From Williamsia sp. 1135 (GTDB lineage Bacteria; Actinomycetota; Actinomycetes; Mycobacteriales; Mycobacteriaceae), in the NCBI RefSeq assembly GCF_002095395.1, contig NZ_MJEI01000099.1:108635-172634 (forward strand): a stretch of DNA of 64,000 nucleotides. The letters are read 5' to 3'. Under the pieces are notes generated by a model. It saw only the letters and a list, made by a program, of their open reading frames with translations. It was not told where the DNA came from and made no database searches. Positions 8,925-17,183 of the stretch are shown one piece after another; the first letter of the stretch is position 1; each line of letters begins with the position of its first letter. Made by a program: the position numbers and the translations under genes.

Positions 8925-9461
8925 TCAATTCTTGCTGAAGCGGTCCCCGGTCACGTCGTAGAGATGGTGCACGGGGTCGTGGATGAAGTAGATCCCCAGA
9001 GTTTCGACGGTGAACTCGCTGCCGTCGCTCCGCAGGCCACGCCGACCGAGTGCGTCGTCCGGAACCTCGGCGAACGCGTCGGCGACTCGGGTGGCGGCAG
9101 CCGTCAGTTCTGTCGCCACGTCACCGGGATCCTGATCTCGATAGCGCTCGGCGATCGCGGTGGCGTCCTGATCCCAATTGTCGAACTCGGGGACATCCTG
9201 GGACAGCATCTGCTCGACGCGTTCGGTGAACTTGGTGAACACGTCGCGAACGTGGGCCGCGTACTCCAGCGGTGACCAGGTGTCATCGTCGGGCCGCAGG
9301 CGAGCGTCACCGCCGGCGAGCGCAGTCGGCCATGCCGATGCGTTCTCCATGACCAGCCGGGGTATGTCCCGGTAGTCGACGATCGCGGGATCGCATCCGC
9401 AGTCCGGGCACGGCCGGTCGAGGACCCATGTCCAGTTCTTGGTGTCCGGTGTGATCGCCAT
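8925..9461 (-). CDS. DinB family protein
   Basis: Protein of 178 residues with a conserved N-terminal WVLDRPCPDCGCDPA, a central SPLEYAAHVRDVFTKFTERV with the first metal His, and a C-terminal IYFIHDPVHHLYDV supplying further His ligands. These fit actinobacterial DinB-like metal-dependent proteins. I chose the ATG at 9461, preceded by GGGAGA at a good distance; an in-frame ATG five codons upstream is possible. Function unknown beyond the fold. Confidence 0.82.
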   Translation of the reverse strand: MAITPDTKNWTWVLDRPCPDCGCDPAIVDYRDIPRLVMENASAWPTALAGGDARLRPDDDTWSPLEYAAHVRDVFTKFTERVEQMLSQDVPEFDNWDQDATAIAERYRDQDPGDVATELTAAATRVADAFAEVPDDALGRRGLRSDGSEFTVETLGIYFIHDPVHHLYDVTGDRFSKN

Positions 9462-9543
9462 CGGGTCTCCCGTCATCAGGTGCGAGGCAAGATTACCGCT
9501 CTGGCGCGAGGGAGTGGGCAATTCGCGCGCGGCGGCCGTTATC

Positions 9544-9573
9544 TTTTCGTGACTTTTCGTGACCTTTTCGTGA
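9544..9573. repeat. Three direct repeats TTTTCGTGA upstream of the MAA operon
   Basis: TTTTCGTGA occurs at 9544-9552, 9554-9562 and 9565-9573, start-to-start spacings of 10 and 11 bases, or about one helical turn. They lie about 95 bases upstream of the first gene of the sunscreen operon, in the gap between it and the divergent DinB gene. The phased spacing suggests tandem binding of an activator or repressor; no candidate protein is encoded next to it. Confidence 0.55.
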
Positions 9574-9666
9574 TGTTCGGTGCGTCCTTGCCGACACCTG
9601 GTCTGTTCACACTCGAAGAGGTCGAGCAATGGCATTGGACATCAACGGATTCCAGGAAGGAACACG

Positions 9667-10335
9667 ATGGCTGCCATCTTGTTTGGATCAATCAGTACCC
9701 TTGCGGATACCTCCGAAATTCAGCGCCGTGCGTTCAACGAAGCGTTCGAAGCCCACGGATTGGACTGGAAGTGGGGTCGAGACGACTACATCTCCATGTT
9801 GGCGAGTAACGGTGGTGCGCAACGTATTGCCGACTATGCCGAGTCTCGTGGCGAGACCGTTGATGCGGCTGCGGTTCATGCAACCAAATCGTCGATCTTT
9901 CAGGAACTGGTGGCGATGCTGGGCATCGAGCCCCGTGCCGGCGTCTTGGACGCGGTTGCGGCTGCGAAGACCCACAACGTCAAACTCGGCCTGGTCACGA
10001 CGACGTCACCCGAGAACGTCACCGCGCTGCTCGCCGGACTCCCGGACGTATCTCGCGAAACCTTCGATGTGGTGGTGGATTCGGCGACGGTGGACACGGG
10101 GAAGCCCGACCCGGCGTCGTACAACTACGCACTGGATCAACTCGGGGAAGACGCCGGCTCGTGCGTCGCGATCGAGGACAACGTCGGCGGAGTGCACGCG
10201 GCCACAGCCGCCTCCGTGATCTGCGTGGCATTCCCGAATCAGAACACCGTGAGTGGCGACTTCTCTGAAGCCGTCGAGGTTGTCGGTCAGCTCGATGCAG
10301 ATCGTCTGCGCGCCTTGACCGACACCGATCGCTAG
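9667..10335 (+). CDS. HAD-like hydrolase family protein lacking motif-I aspartates
   Basis: Protein of 222 residues in the HAD subfamily IA (CbbY/beta-phosphoglucomutase-like). Motif II (GLVTTT), motif III Lys ([12 protein letters not shown]) and motif IV ([14 protein letters not shown]) are present, and the cap follows residue 15. Motif I, normally DxDGT, reads FGSIST, so both the nucleophile and acid/base aspartates are absent. It may be non-catalytic or use other chemistry. I started at the ATG at 9667, with AAGGA upstream, rather than the longer open frame. It is 28 bases ahead of mysA in the same direction and so is probably the first gene of the MAA operon. Its role there is unknown. 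Confidence 0.85.
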   Translation: MAAILFGSISTLADTSEIQRRAFNEAFEAHGLDWKWGRDDYISMLASNGGAQRIADYAESRGETVDAAAVHATKSSIFQELVAMLGIEPRAGVLDAVAAAKTHNVKLGLVTTTSPENVTALLAGLPDVSRETFDVVVDSATVDTGKPDPASYNYALDQLGEDAGSCVAIEDNVGGVHAATAASVICVAFPNQNTVSGDFSEAVEVVGQLDADRLRALTDTDR

Positions 10336-10363
10336 CGCTCACCGGCAGTCAGAGAGGATTCAG

Positions 10364-11590
10364 ATGAGCGACATCCAAGCCAGCGTCACCGCCACCGAAC
10401 GCGCATTCCACGTCGAAGGCTACGAGAAGATCGAGTACGACCTGTTGTACGTCGACGGCGTCTTTTCCATCGACCAGCCACACCTGGCCGATACCTATCG
10501 CGGCTATGGCCGCTGCCTGATGGTGATCGACGAAAGTGTGTACGCGCTTTACGGAACGCAGATCCATCGGTACTTCGACCACCACGATCTGCAGCTCACG
10601 GTTGTTCCCGTCGGTATTGCCGAGACCGCGAAATCGCTCCGCACCTACGAAGACATCGTCGGCAAGTTCGACGAGTTCGGTCTTGTCCGGACCGAACCGG
10701 TCCTGGTGGTGGGCGGCGGCCTCACAACCGACGTGGCCGGTTTCGCGTGTGCCAGTTATCGACGCAATACACCGTACATCCGCATACCGACCACCTTGAT
10801 CGGACTGATCGATGCCAGCGTGTCGATCAAGGTGGCGGTCAATCACGGCAAGCACAAGAACCGGCTGGGCGCTTACCATGCCTCCCAGAAAGTGTTGCTG
10901 GACTTCGCTTTTCTCCGAACCCTGCCTGCCGACCAGGTGCGTAACGGTATGGCCGAGCTCATCAAGATCGCGACGGTCGGTAACTCGGCCATTTTCGACA
11001 TGCTCGACGAGTACGGCCCCGAGCTCCTGCGCACCCGATTCGGGCATCTGGACGGAACTGCAGAGCTACGCGCAGTGGCGGACAGCCTGACCTATCAGGC
11101 CATCGAGACCATGCTCGAACTCGAGGCGCCGAATCTTCATGAGCTGATGCTCGACCGGGTCATCGCGTTCGGGCACACGTGGAGTCCCACACTCGAACTG
11201 TCGCCTCCGGAACCGTTCTTCCACGGTCATGCGATCAATATCGACATGGCACTGTCGACCACGCTCGCCGAGAAGCGGGGACTCATCTCGGTCGATGACC
11301 GCGACCGGATCCTCGGGGTGATGAACCGCCTGGGCCTCGCCCTCGACAGCGACCATCTCACCCCCGAATTGCTGGCTGAGGCAACGCAGTCCATCCTCAG
11401 GACGCGAGATGGACTACTGCGGGCGGCGGTACCGAATCCGATCGGGCAATGCCAGTTCCTCAACGACGTCACCGTCGACGAACTCGCCGACACGCTCACC
11501 GTGCACAAGAAGATCTGTCTCGACTTCGAGCGCGAGGGTGCAGGGATCGACATGTTCACATCTGCGCCGATGGCCTCCGTCGATGGCTGA
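10364..11590 (+). CDS. mysA: Demethyl-4-deoxygadusol synthase (sedoheptulose 7-phosphate cyclase)
   Basis: Sugar-phosphate cyclase of 408 residues related to dehydroquinate synthase. It would cyclise sedoheptulose 7-phosphate to demethyl-4-deoxygadusol, the first MAA step, using NAD and a divalent metal. Seen are [10 protein letters not shown] at 117-126 (NAD site), [30 protein letters not shown] at 163-172, Glu198 in MAELIK, and the His motifs FGHTWSP and HGHAINID for metal. The C-terminal NGxGID-like tail GAGIDMF also fits DDGS proteins. A 2-epi-5-epi-valiolone synthase is the close alternative, but the following mysB-C-D order strongly favours DDGS. AGAGGA precedes the ATG. Confidence 0.92.
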   Translation: MSDIQASVTATERAFHVEGYEKIEYDLLYVDGVFSIDQPHLADTYRGYGRCLMVIDESVYALYGTQIHRYFDHHDLQLTVVPVGIAETAKSLRTYEDIVGKFDEFGLVRTEPVLVVGGGLTTDVAGFACASYRRNTPYIRIPTTLIGLIDASVSIKVAVNHGKHKNRLGAYHASQKVLLDFAFLRTLPADQVRNGMAELIKIATVGNSAIFDMLDEYGPELLRTRFGHLDGTAELRAVADSLTYQAIETMLELEAPNLHELMLDRVIAFGHTWSPTLELSPPEPFFHGHAINIDMALSTTLAEKRGLISVDDRDRILGVMNRLGLALDSDHLTPELLAEATQSILRTRDGLLRAAVPNPIGQCQFLNDVTVDELADTLTVHKKICLDFEREGAGIDMFTSAPMASVDG

Positions 11591-12416
11591 GATGGTGTCG
11601 ATCCCGTCGCACCCGGTCACGCCGTCGACAATCCTTGCGGTGGAGCTCGCCGAACTCGTGGAGTTGGTCGATGCGGCGCCCGAGCCGGCGCCGGGGCTCA
11701 AGGACCGGTTGCGACGGGCGCGCGACTTGGCGCGCGGTCTCGACCCCTACCTGGAGGAGTGCACGACCCCGGAGTCACCCGCGCTGGCCGCTCTGGCGGC
11801 GCGTACTCGGGCGGAGCGCTGGGGAGAGCGGTCGCTGGTCTCCGGATCGGGGCCGTTGGAACAGGAGATGCTGTCGGGACATGTGGAGGGCCAGACACTG
11901 AAGTTCCTGGTCCACATGACCCGCGCCCGCCGGGTCCTCGACATCGGGATGTTCACCGGATACTCGGCGCTCGCCATGGCCGAGGCGCTCCCCGAGGGCG
12001 GCGAGGTGGTGGCCTGTGAGGTCGATCCATACGTCGCCGACGTCGCCCGCCAGTGTTTCGCCGAATCACCTGCAGGGAGCCGGATTCGGGTGGAAGTCGG
12101 TCCAGCGCTGAACACCGTTCTCCGGCTCGACGGGCCGTTCGACCTGGTGTTCATCGACGCAGACAAGACCGGGTACCTCGACTACTTCCACTACCTCATC
12201 GGCAGTGAGCTCCTCGCGCCGCACGGAGTGATCGCCGTCGACAACACACTCTTGCAAGGGGAGCCCTACGCGAACAATGGTTCCCGTTCCACCAACGGTC
12301 AGGCGATTGCCGACTTCAACCGGGTCGTCGCCAACGATGCCAGGGTGGAGCAGGTGCTGCTGCCGTTGCGCGACGGGGTAACCCTCATCCGGCGAACGGG
12401 TGCGGACGGGCCATGA
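11583..12416 (+). CDS. mysB: O-methyltransferase, MAA pathway
   Basis: SAM-dependent O-methyltransferase of 277 residues (caffeoyl-CoA OMT-like) that would methylate demethyl-4-deoxygadusol to 4-deoxygadusol. Motif I is [20 protein letters not shown]; the metal/catalytic region is [19 protein letters not shown], and [11 protein letters not shown] completes the fold. The ATG at 11583 overlaps the end of mysA by eight bases and the stop overlaps mysC (ATGA), so translation is coupled. An ATG nine bases further in is an alternative start. Confidence 0.9.
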   Translation: MAEMVSIPSHPVTPSTILAVELAELVELVDAAPEPAPGLKDRLRRARDLARGLDPYLEECTTPESPALAALAARTRAERWGERSLVSGSGPLEQEMLSGHVEGQTLKFLVHMTRARRVLDIGMFTGYSALAMAEALPEGGEVVACEVDPYVADVARQCFAESPAGSRIRVEVGPALNTVLRLDGPFDLVFIDADKTGYLDYFHYLIGSELLAPHGVIAVDNTLLQGEPYANNGSRSTNGQAIADFNRVVANDARVEQVLLPLRDGVTLIRRTGADGP

Positions 12417-13714
12417 CGGCAGCGTCGTCGGTCAGGACAATCGGTGCACTGGCGGGACTCCTCGCGACGTTTCCGGTCGATCTCGCGGTCACTGTGATCG
12501 CCGTGCTCCGGCGCGTGCCACCGCCGGTGGTGGACGAAACGAGCAGGCGCCGCACGGTTCTCATCACGGGTGGCAAGATGACGAAGTCGTTGTCGCTCGC
12601 CCGCGCCTTCCACCTGGCCGGGCACCGGGTCATCCTGGCCGAATCAGCGAAGTACCGGTTCACCGGCCATCGTTTCTCCAAGGCCGTCGACACGTTCCAC
12701 TGCCTCCCGGAACCGACGTCACCGCACTACGCCGATGCATTGCTCGACGTGGTCAAGCGGGAAGAGGTCGATGTCTTCGTGCCGGTCTCGAGCCCGGCGT
12801 CCAGTGTCTACGAGGCGGATGCGGGCGAGATCCTCGGAGACTTCTGCGACGTCGTCCACGGGAATCTGCGTACGGTGCGGATGGTCGATGACAAAGACCA
12901 ATTCTCGGAGTTCGCGCGGTCGGTCGGCGTCCGGGTTCCGGATTCGCGGCGCATCACCGACCCGGTCCAGATCTCGGAGTTCGATTTCCCGCCCGGCCGC
13001 GAGTACATCCTGAAGCGTATCGCCTACAACCCCGTCGGGCGCATGGACCTCACGAAGCTCTCACGCGAGACGCCCGAGCGAAATCTGCAGTTCGCTGCGA
13101 GCTTGTCGATCTCCGAGGATGATCCGTGGATCTTGCAGGAATACATTGCAGGCCAGGAGTATTGCACGCACGGTACCGCGCGTGCAGGGAATCTACAGGT
13201 GTACGCGTGCTGTGAGTCGTCGGCCTTTCAGGTCAACTACGAGATGGTGGACAAGCCGGAAATCCTCTCGTGGGTGCAGACGTTCGTGGGTAGGCTCGGT
13301 GTGAGCGGCCAGTATTCGTTCGACTTCATCGAGGGTGCGGACGGGCATGCCTACGCAATCGAGTGCAATCCCCGGACTCATTCGGCCATCACCATGTTCG
13401 AAGGCCACCCCCAGCTGGCCTCCGCCTATCTCGACGACCGTCACCCGATGATCGTTCCGGACGCGGATTCACTGCCGACGTACTGGATCTACCATGAGCT
13501 GTGGCGGTTGCTGACCGAACCGGGTCGCCGCCATCGCCTGCGGGTCATCGGACGAGGACGCGACGCCATCTTCGCAGCATGGGATCCGCTCCCATATCTA
13601 CTCGTTCATCATCTTCAGATCCCGTCTCTGCTCGTGAAGAGTCTGATCACCGGAAAAGTCTGGACGCGTATCGATTTCAACATTGGCAAGCTTGTCGAGC
13701 TGGGGGGCGACTGA
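12413..13714 (+). CDS. mysC: ATP-grasp mycosporine-glycine synthase
   Basis: ATP-grasp ligase of 433 residues that would join glycine to 4-deoxygadusol, giving mycosporine-glycine. As in cyanobacterial MysC, an N-terminal hydrophobic segment (about residues 10-32) precedes VLITGGKMTKSLSLARAFHL and AGHRVILAES. The ATP-grasp part has REYILKRIAYNPVGRMDLTK, then DPWILQEYIAGQEYCTHG, and the metal-binding YAIECNPRTHSAI (E-x-N-x-R). Both ends overlap neighbours by one to four bases. The N-terminal segment suggests membrane association. Confidence 0.92.
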   Translation: MTAASSVRTIGALAGLLATFPVDLAVTVIAVLRRVPPPVVDETSRRRTVLITGGKMTKSLSLARAFHLAGHRVILAESAKYRFTGHRFSKAVDTFHCLPEPTSPHYADALLDVVKREEVDVFVPVSSPASSVYEADAGEILGDFCDVVHGNLRTVRMVDDKDQFSEFARSVGVRVPDSRRITDPVQISEFDFPPGREYILKRIAYNPVGRMDLTKLSRETPERNLQFAASLSISEDDPWILQEYIAGQEYCTHGTARAGNLQVYACCESSAFQVNYEMVDKPEILSWVQTFVGRLGVSGQYSFDFIEGADGHAYAIECNPRTHSAITMFEGHPQLASAYLDDRHPMIVPDADSLPTYWIYHELWRLLTEPGRRHRLRVIGRGRDAIFAAWDPLPYLLVHHLQIPSLLVKSLITGKVWTRIDFNIGKLVELGGD

Positions 13715-14748
13715 TGCGACCGGTGAAAGTTCTCGCCCTGGCGGGCTCGCCCGTCGACTACTTCCGCGCCGACCTGTCCCGGGTGTACTCGACGGGCTTC
13801 GTAGATGCGTTCAGGGGTCTGGACGGCTACCGCATCGAGGTGGCCTACGTCTCGCCTGATGGCCGCTGGCGGTTCATGAGCGAGCTGAACGCGGACGAGA
13901 TCGCTGCAGCGCGGGCGGTCTCCCTCGCGGACGCCGTCGGCTACATCCAGGCGCGACGCTACGACGTGATCGTTCCTGAGATGTTCTGTCTCCCGGGTAT
14001 GACGGCGTACCGGTCTCTGTTCGACGTGATCGGCGTCCCGTACCTGGGTAACCGTGCCGATGTGATGGCACTGACGGCCGACAAGCATTTGACGCGCGTT
14101 GTCGTCGCCGGGGCGGGAGTCGCGGTGCCCGCAGGTGAGGTGCTCAGGGCGGGTGAGAAGTACACCGGAGAATTGCCCGTTGTCGTCAAACCTGCGGACT
14201 CCGACAACTCCATGGGTGTGACCTTGGTACGAGAGAACTCGGACATGAACCTCGCAGTTGACGATGCGCTGCTGTACTCGGATTCGCTACTCGTCGAGAC
14301 CTACGTACCACTGGGCCGAGAGGTGCGGTGCGGCATAATCGTTCGCGATGGCGAGTTGGTGTGCCTGCCCCTCGAAGAGTACGCAGTCGACGAGCAGGAT
14401 CACCCCATCCGCGCTCGCGCCGACAAGCTGGACCGGACCTCCGACGGTCAGCTGTACCTGGTGGCGAAAGAGTCCACCAAGGCGTGGATGGTCGACGTGG
14501 ACGACCCGGTGACCGAGGCGGTGTGGGCCGCTGCCCGACGCGCTCACGTCGCTCTCGGTTGCCGGCACTACAGTCTGTTCGACTTCCGGATCGATCCGGA
14601 CGGCGTGCCCTGGTTTCTCGAGGCCGGACTGTACTGCTCGTACTCACCGAGCAGCGTGATCGCAGTGATGGCTTCCGCCGCCGGTATCACCGTCGATGAG
14701 TTGTTCGCCATCGGCCTGCGAGAGATCGCGCGAGAGAAGGCTCGCTGA
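13714..14748 (+). CDS. mysD: D-Ala-D-Ala ligase-like MAA synthetase
   Basis: ATP-grasp ligase of 344 residues of the MysD type, which condenses mycosporine-glycine with a second amino acid (Ser to shinorine, Thr to porphyra-334). Visible are IGVPYLGNRADVMALTADKH, the ATP-binding PVVVKPADSDNSMGVTLV, LLVETYVPLGREVRCGIIV and the C-terminal FDFRIDPDGVPWFLEAGLYC region carrying the metal ligands. The ATG shares the A of the mysC TGA, and the stop shares a base with the next gene. Which amino acid is accepted cannot be read from sequence. Confidence 0.9.
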   Translation: MRPVKVLALAGSPVDYFRADLSRVYSTGFVDAFRGLDGYRIEVAYVSPDGRWRFMSELNADEIAAARAVSLADAVGYIQARRYDVIVPEMFCLPGMTAYRSLFDVIGVPYLGNRADVMALTADKHLTRVVVAGAGVAVPAGEVLRAGEKYTGELPVVVKPADSDNSMGVTLVRENSDMNLAVDDALLYSDSLLVETYVPLGREVRCGIIVRDGELVCLPLEEYAVDEQDHPIRARADKLDRTSDGQLYLVAKESTKAWMVDVDDPVTEAVWAAARRAHVALGCRHYSLFDFRIDPDGVPWFLEAGLYCSYSPSSVIAVMASAAGITVDELFAIGLREIAREKAR

Positions 14749-15509
14749 TGCAGTATCAGGTCGTCGATCCGATCGGTGCTCGCGTCACCGATCTGTCCTT
14801 GGACGAGGTGGACGGCGGCGACATGGCCCGGCTCGAGAAGCTGCTGGCGGAGGCCGGTGTCGTGGTCATTCCAGACCAGAACGTAGACGACAGGGCATTT
14901 CTCGCGTTCCTGGAGCGGTTCGGTGAGCTGATGTTCACCAAGGGCGAGATGCCGCTCGCGGGCTACCCTGACCTCAACGTCATCAGTAATGTCGGCCGGA
15001 CGACACCGCCGAGGTCCACCTTTCACGTCGACACGACGTATGTGTCGCAGCCGCCCCGGTACACCGCGTTGCGTGCGGTGCACGTGCCCCAAGAGGGTGG
15101 TCACACCCAGTTCAGCAATCAGTACGCGGCGTACGACACGCTCCCTGATGAGATTCGGGAGGACCTGGCCGGCCGCCTCGTGACCCATGTTGTCACCGGG
15201 GTGGATCCGGGCGATGACGCGGAAACGTCCGCTGTCCATCCGATCTTCCTGGCCCACCCGTTGTCGGGGAGGACCGCGCTCTATTTGTCGGCAGCGGCGA
15301 GGTGTGCGGCGATCAGCGGCAAGACGTCGGAAGAGACAGCGGAGGTCATCGCCTACCTCATCACCCACTCGACCCGAGAGGACAACGTCCTTCGGCACGC
15401 TTGGTCCGCCGGTGACGTCGTGATGTGGGACAACCGGGTTGTCATGCACCGCGCCGACCACAGTGGTGTGGTCGGCGACCGCGTGATGCATCGGGGAATG
15501 GTCAGGTAG
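14748..15509 (+). CDS. TauD/TfdA-family Fe(II)/2-oxoglutarate dioxygenase, MAA operon
   Basis: Dioxygenase of 253 residues. The 2-His-1-carboxylate site is clear: His93 and Asp95 in TFHVDTTY and His234 in WDNRVVMH, with Arg245/Arg249 (DRVMHRGMVR) for 2-oxoglutarate. The N-terminal AEAGVVVIPDQNVDD is typical of the family. Its ATG overlaps the mysD stop (TGATG), so it is translated with the MAA genes and most likely modifies the MAA product. Known MAA-tailoring MysH is a phytanoyl-CoA-type 2OG enzyme, a different branch, so this would be an alternative tailoring enzyme. The substrate is inference. Confidence 0.88.
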   Translation: MQYQVVDPIGARVTDLSLDEVDGGDMARLEKLLAEAGVVVIPDQNVDDRAFLAFLERFGELMFTKGEMPLAGYPDLNVISNVGRTTPPRSTFHVDTTYVSQPPRYTALRAVHVPQEGGHTQFSNQYAAYDTLPDEIREDLAGRLVTHVVTGVDPGDDAETSAVHPIFLAHPLSGRTALYLSAAARCAAISGKTSEETAEVIAYLITHSTREDNVLRHAWSAGDVVMWDNRVVMHRADHSGVVGDRVMHRGMVR

Positions 15510-15535
15510 ATGTCGCCTGTGCGTTCCCCAAGGCT

Positions 15536-16252
15536 TTACCGGGTAGCGACGGAAGCGCCGTGGAGCAGTTGAGTAACGTCTGCCGCGCTCGGCAGTATGT
15601 GGGTGAGAGGTTGTTGCTCAAGGGTTTCCGCGCCGAAGGAGCCGGATAGCACGCCGACGACGAAACCGGCTGCGGCATTGTGTCCGGCCAGAACGTCGCT
15701 GGGGGTGTCACCTGCGACAAGTACTCGCCGCACATCGGTCACGCCGGTTGCCTCCATGCAGCGATAGATCAGATACGGAGCCGGACGGCTGGCCGGGACG
15801 AGGTCACTGGTGATCAACGCGTCCACGGTGTCGCTGGGATAGCCGCCGACCGTCCAGCCCAGGCCGTCGAGTATGGCTTGTGCGATGTCGGACGAATACC
15901 CGGTCTGTAGCGCGATCTTGACGCCGGCTTCGTGCAGCGCGGAGAAGGTCTCACCGATTCCTGCCACCGGCTTGGGCGGGGCGTCGCGATAGGCGGTCGT
16001 GAGGCGTTCGACGAAGTCGGCGAACACCACGTCGACCCGCGTGGTCTCGGCCGGTTCACCGAGTTCGGCGAGAAGGCCGGCGATGGCTTCTCGCTTGCTG
16101 GTCCCTTTCCATCGGGCGAGAAGATCGTGCGGTACCGGGTGACCGACGGCGTCTGACACGACGCGATCGAGTACGTCGTAGACAAGTCCTCCCTCGTCGA
16201 CGGTGGTGCCGGCCATGTCGAGCGCGGCGAGGTCGAAGGTGCGAGTGGTCAT
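15536..16252 (-). CDS. Phosphonatase-like HAD hydrolase (PhnX-related, TIGR03351-type)
   Basis: HAD hydrolase of 238 residues. Motif I LDMAGTTVD carries nucleophile Asp12 and the Ala14 replacement typical of phosphonatases. The cap has WKGTSKREAI with Lys49 and Lys53. Motif II is ALQTGYSSD and motif IV VLVAGDTPSDVLAG. Lys53 aligns by eye with the Schiff-base Lys of PhnX, but the GTSKREA context also recalls beta-phosphoglucomutases. It would cleave the C-P bond of a phosphonoaldehyde or a related phosphate ester. Its ATG overlaps the stop of the GntR gene, and it faces the end of the MAA operon. Confidence 0.85.
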   Translation of the reverse strand: MTTRTFDLAALDMAGTTVDEGGLVYDVLDRVVSDAVGHPVPHDLLARWKGTSKREAIAGLLAELGEPAETTRVDVVFADFVERLTTAYRDAPPKPVAGIGETFSALHEAGVKIALQTGYSSDIAQAILDGLGWTVGGYPSDTVDALITSDLVPASRPAPYLIYRCMEATGVTDVRRVLVAGDTPSDVLAGHNAAAGFVVGVLSGSFGAETLEQQPLTHILPSAADVTQLLHGASVATR

Positions 16253-17007
16253 GAGCTCTCTTTCACGATGCGCATGTCGCCGATGGCGCGAGTGGATGCG
16301 GGTTGGGTGTTGTCGATGGTGAACGTGACCTTGTCCGGGCGGTACCGGTCGTCGGCGTACTCGATGGGTTTGCCGGCATGATCGACCGCACGACGCCTCT
16401 CCCGCAGCAGGGGAGCGCCGGGATCGATGTCGAGTTGCGCTGCGTCTACGTCGGAGGCGGCGACAGCGTCGATCGTGTGCCTGCCCTCGAACAGGTCGGC
16501 TCCACGCCCGAGGAGGTAGGCGTAGATCGAACCCGAGTCCGGATCGAAGTCGAAAAGCATGCGCCCGACGGGCTCGATGAAACTGGAGCGTTCGAGCATG
16601 GCGGGTGTGCCGTCAAGTGTTCGGAGGCGCAGCACGTCGACGACGGGTTCGCCCTCCTCTACGCCGAGGGAGGCCGCGGCGACCGCGCTAGCACCTCGTC
16701 GGGCAACTTCGATCGTGCGCTGGCCGGGGACGCGCCCGATGTTGTTCGCCCAGGTGGTGAACGACATGAACGTCTCGAACGGTTGTGCCACCGCCGCCTC
16801 GCGGACGATCGGCGGGCGACCGCGGCTCACGCTGATGAGTCCCTCGTGCCGCACCGTGGCGAGCGCGGCGCGCACTGTGCCCCGTGACGCCTCGAAACGC
16901 GCACACAGACTGGACTCTGACGGTAGCGCGGACCCGACGGGTAGTGTGCCGTCCAGGATTTCGTTGCGCAGCACATCGGCGACCCTCGTATGTAAGGGAA
17001 CGGCCAT
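16249..17007 (-). CDS. GntR/HutC family regulator with UTRA domain
   Basis: Regulator of 252 residues. The N-terminal winged HTH (about residues 5-70) reads VADVLRNEILDGTLPVGSAL, PSESSLCARFEASRGTVRAA, and the C-terminal UTRA effector domain includes PVVDVLRLRTLDGTPAMLER and PLLRERRRAVDHAGKPIEYA. I placed the start at MAVPLHTRV, which fits the family, not the longer open frame. It is cotranscribed with the phosphonatase-like gene and divergent from the FAD oxidoreductase and Phn transporter, so it is the likely phosphonate-responsive repressor. Confidence 0.92.
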   Translation of the reverse strand: MAVPLHTRVADVLRNEILDGTLPVGSALPSESSLCARFEASRGTVRAALATVRHEGLISVSRGRPPIVREAAVAQPFETFMSFTTWANNIGRVPGQRTIEVARRGASAVAAASLGVEEGEPVVDVLRLRTLDGTPAMLERSSFIEPVGRMLFDFDPDSGSIYAYLLGRGADLFEGRHTIDAVAASDVDAAQLDIDPGAPLLRERRRAVDHAGKPIEYADDRYRPDKVTFTIDNTQPASTRAIGDMRIVKESS

Positions 17008-17031
17008 CCGACACCTTCTTTCTGTCGATCG

Positions 17032-17136
17032 AACCTGTTTGAACAACTCCACCACGAACAGACTTAGCATGCCTCAATTCGGGGTTGCTGTCCCGAACTG
17101 CAAGGTAAACGTTCGGCAAACTTGTACAAACAAGTT
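17032..17136. promoter_or_regulatory. Candidate GntR operators in the phosphonate divergent promoter
   Basis: A perfect inverted repeat AACTTGT-N4-ACAAGTT is at 17119-17136, 48 bases upstream of the FAD oxidoreductase start. A weaker copy, AACCTGT-N4-ACAACT, begins at 17032, close to the regulator's own start. Both have the same four-base spacer. This fits HutC-type GntR binding on both promoters; binding by the adjacent regulator is inferred. Confidence 0.55.
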
Positions 17137-17183
17137 GCGCTGAGGTCTTGACCGCAGTTGGTCTCGGCGGTCACGGTTGTCGC

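Noticed and set aside
9544..9573. Minimal CRISPR or origin iterons
   Set aside because: The repeats are nine bases with almost no spacers, only three copies, and no cas or replication genes are near. A regulatory array fits better.
10364..11590. 2-epi-5-epi-valiolone synthase (C7N aminocyclitol) assignment for the cyclase
   Set aside because: The family is close, but downstream OMT, ATP-grasp and D-Ala-D-Ala-ligase-like genes in mysBCD order, and the C-terminal GAGID tail, favour demethyl-4-deoxygadusol synthase. No aminotransferase or glycosyltransferase is present.
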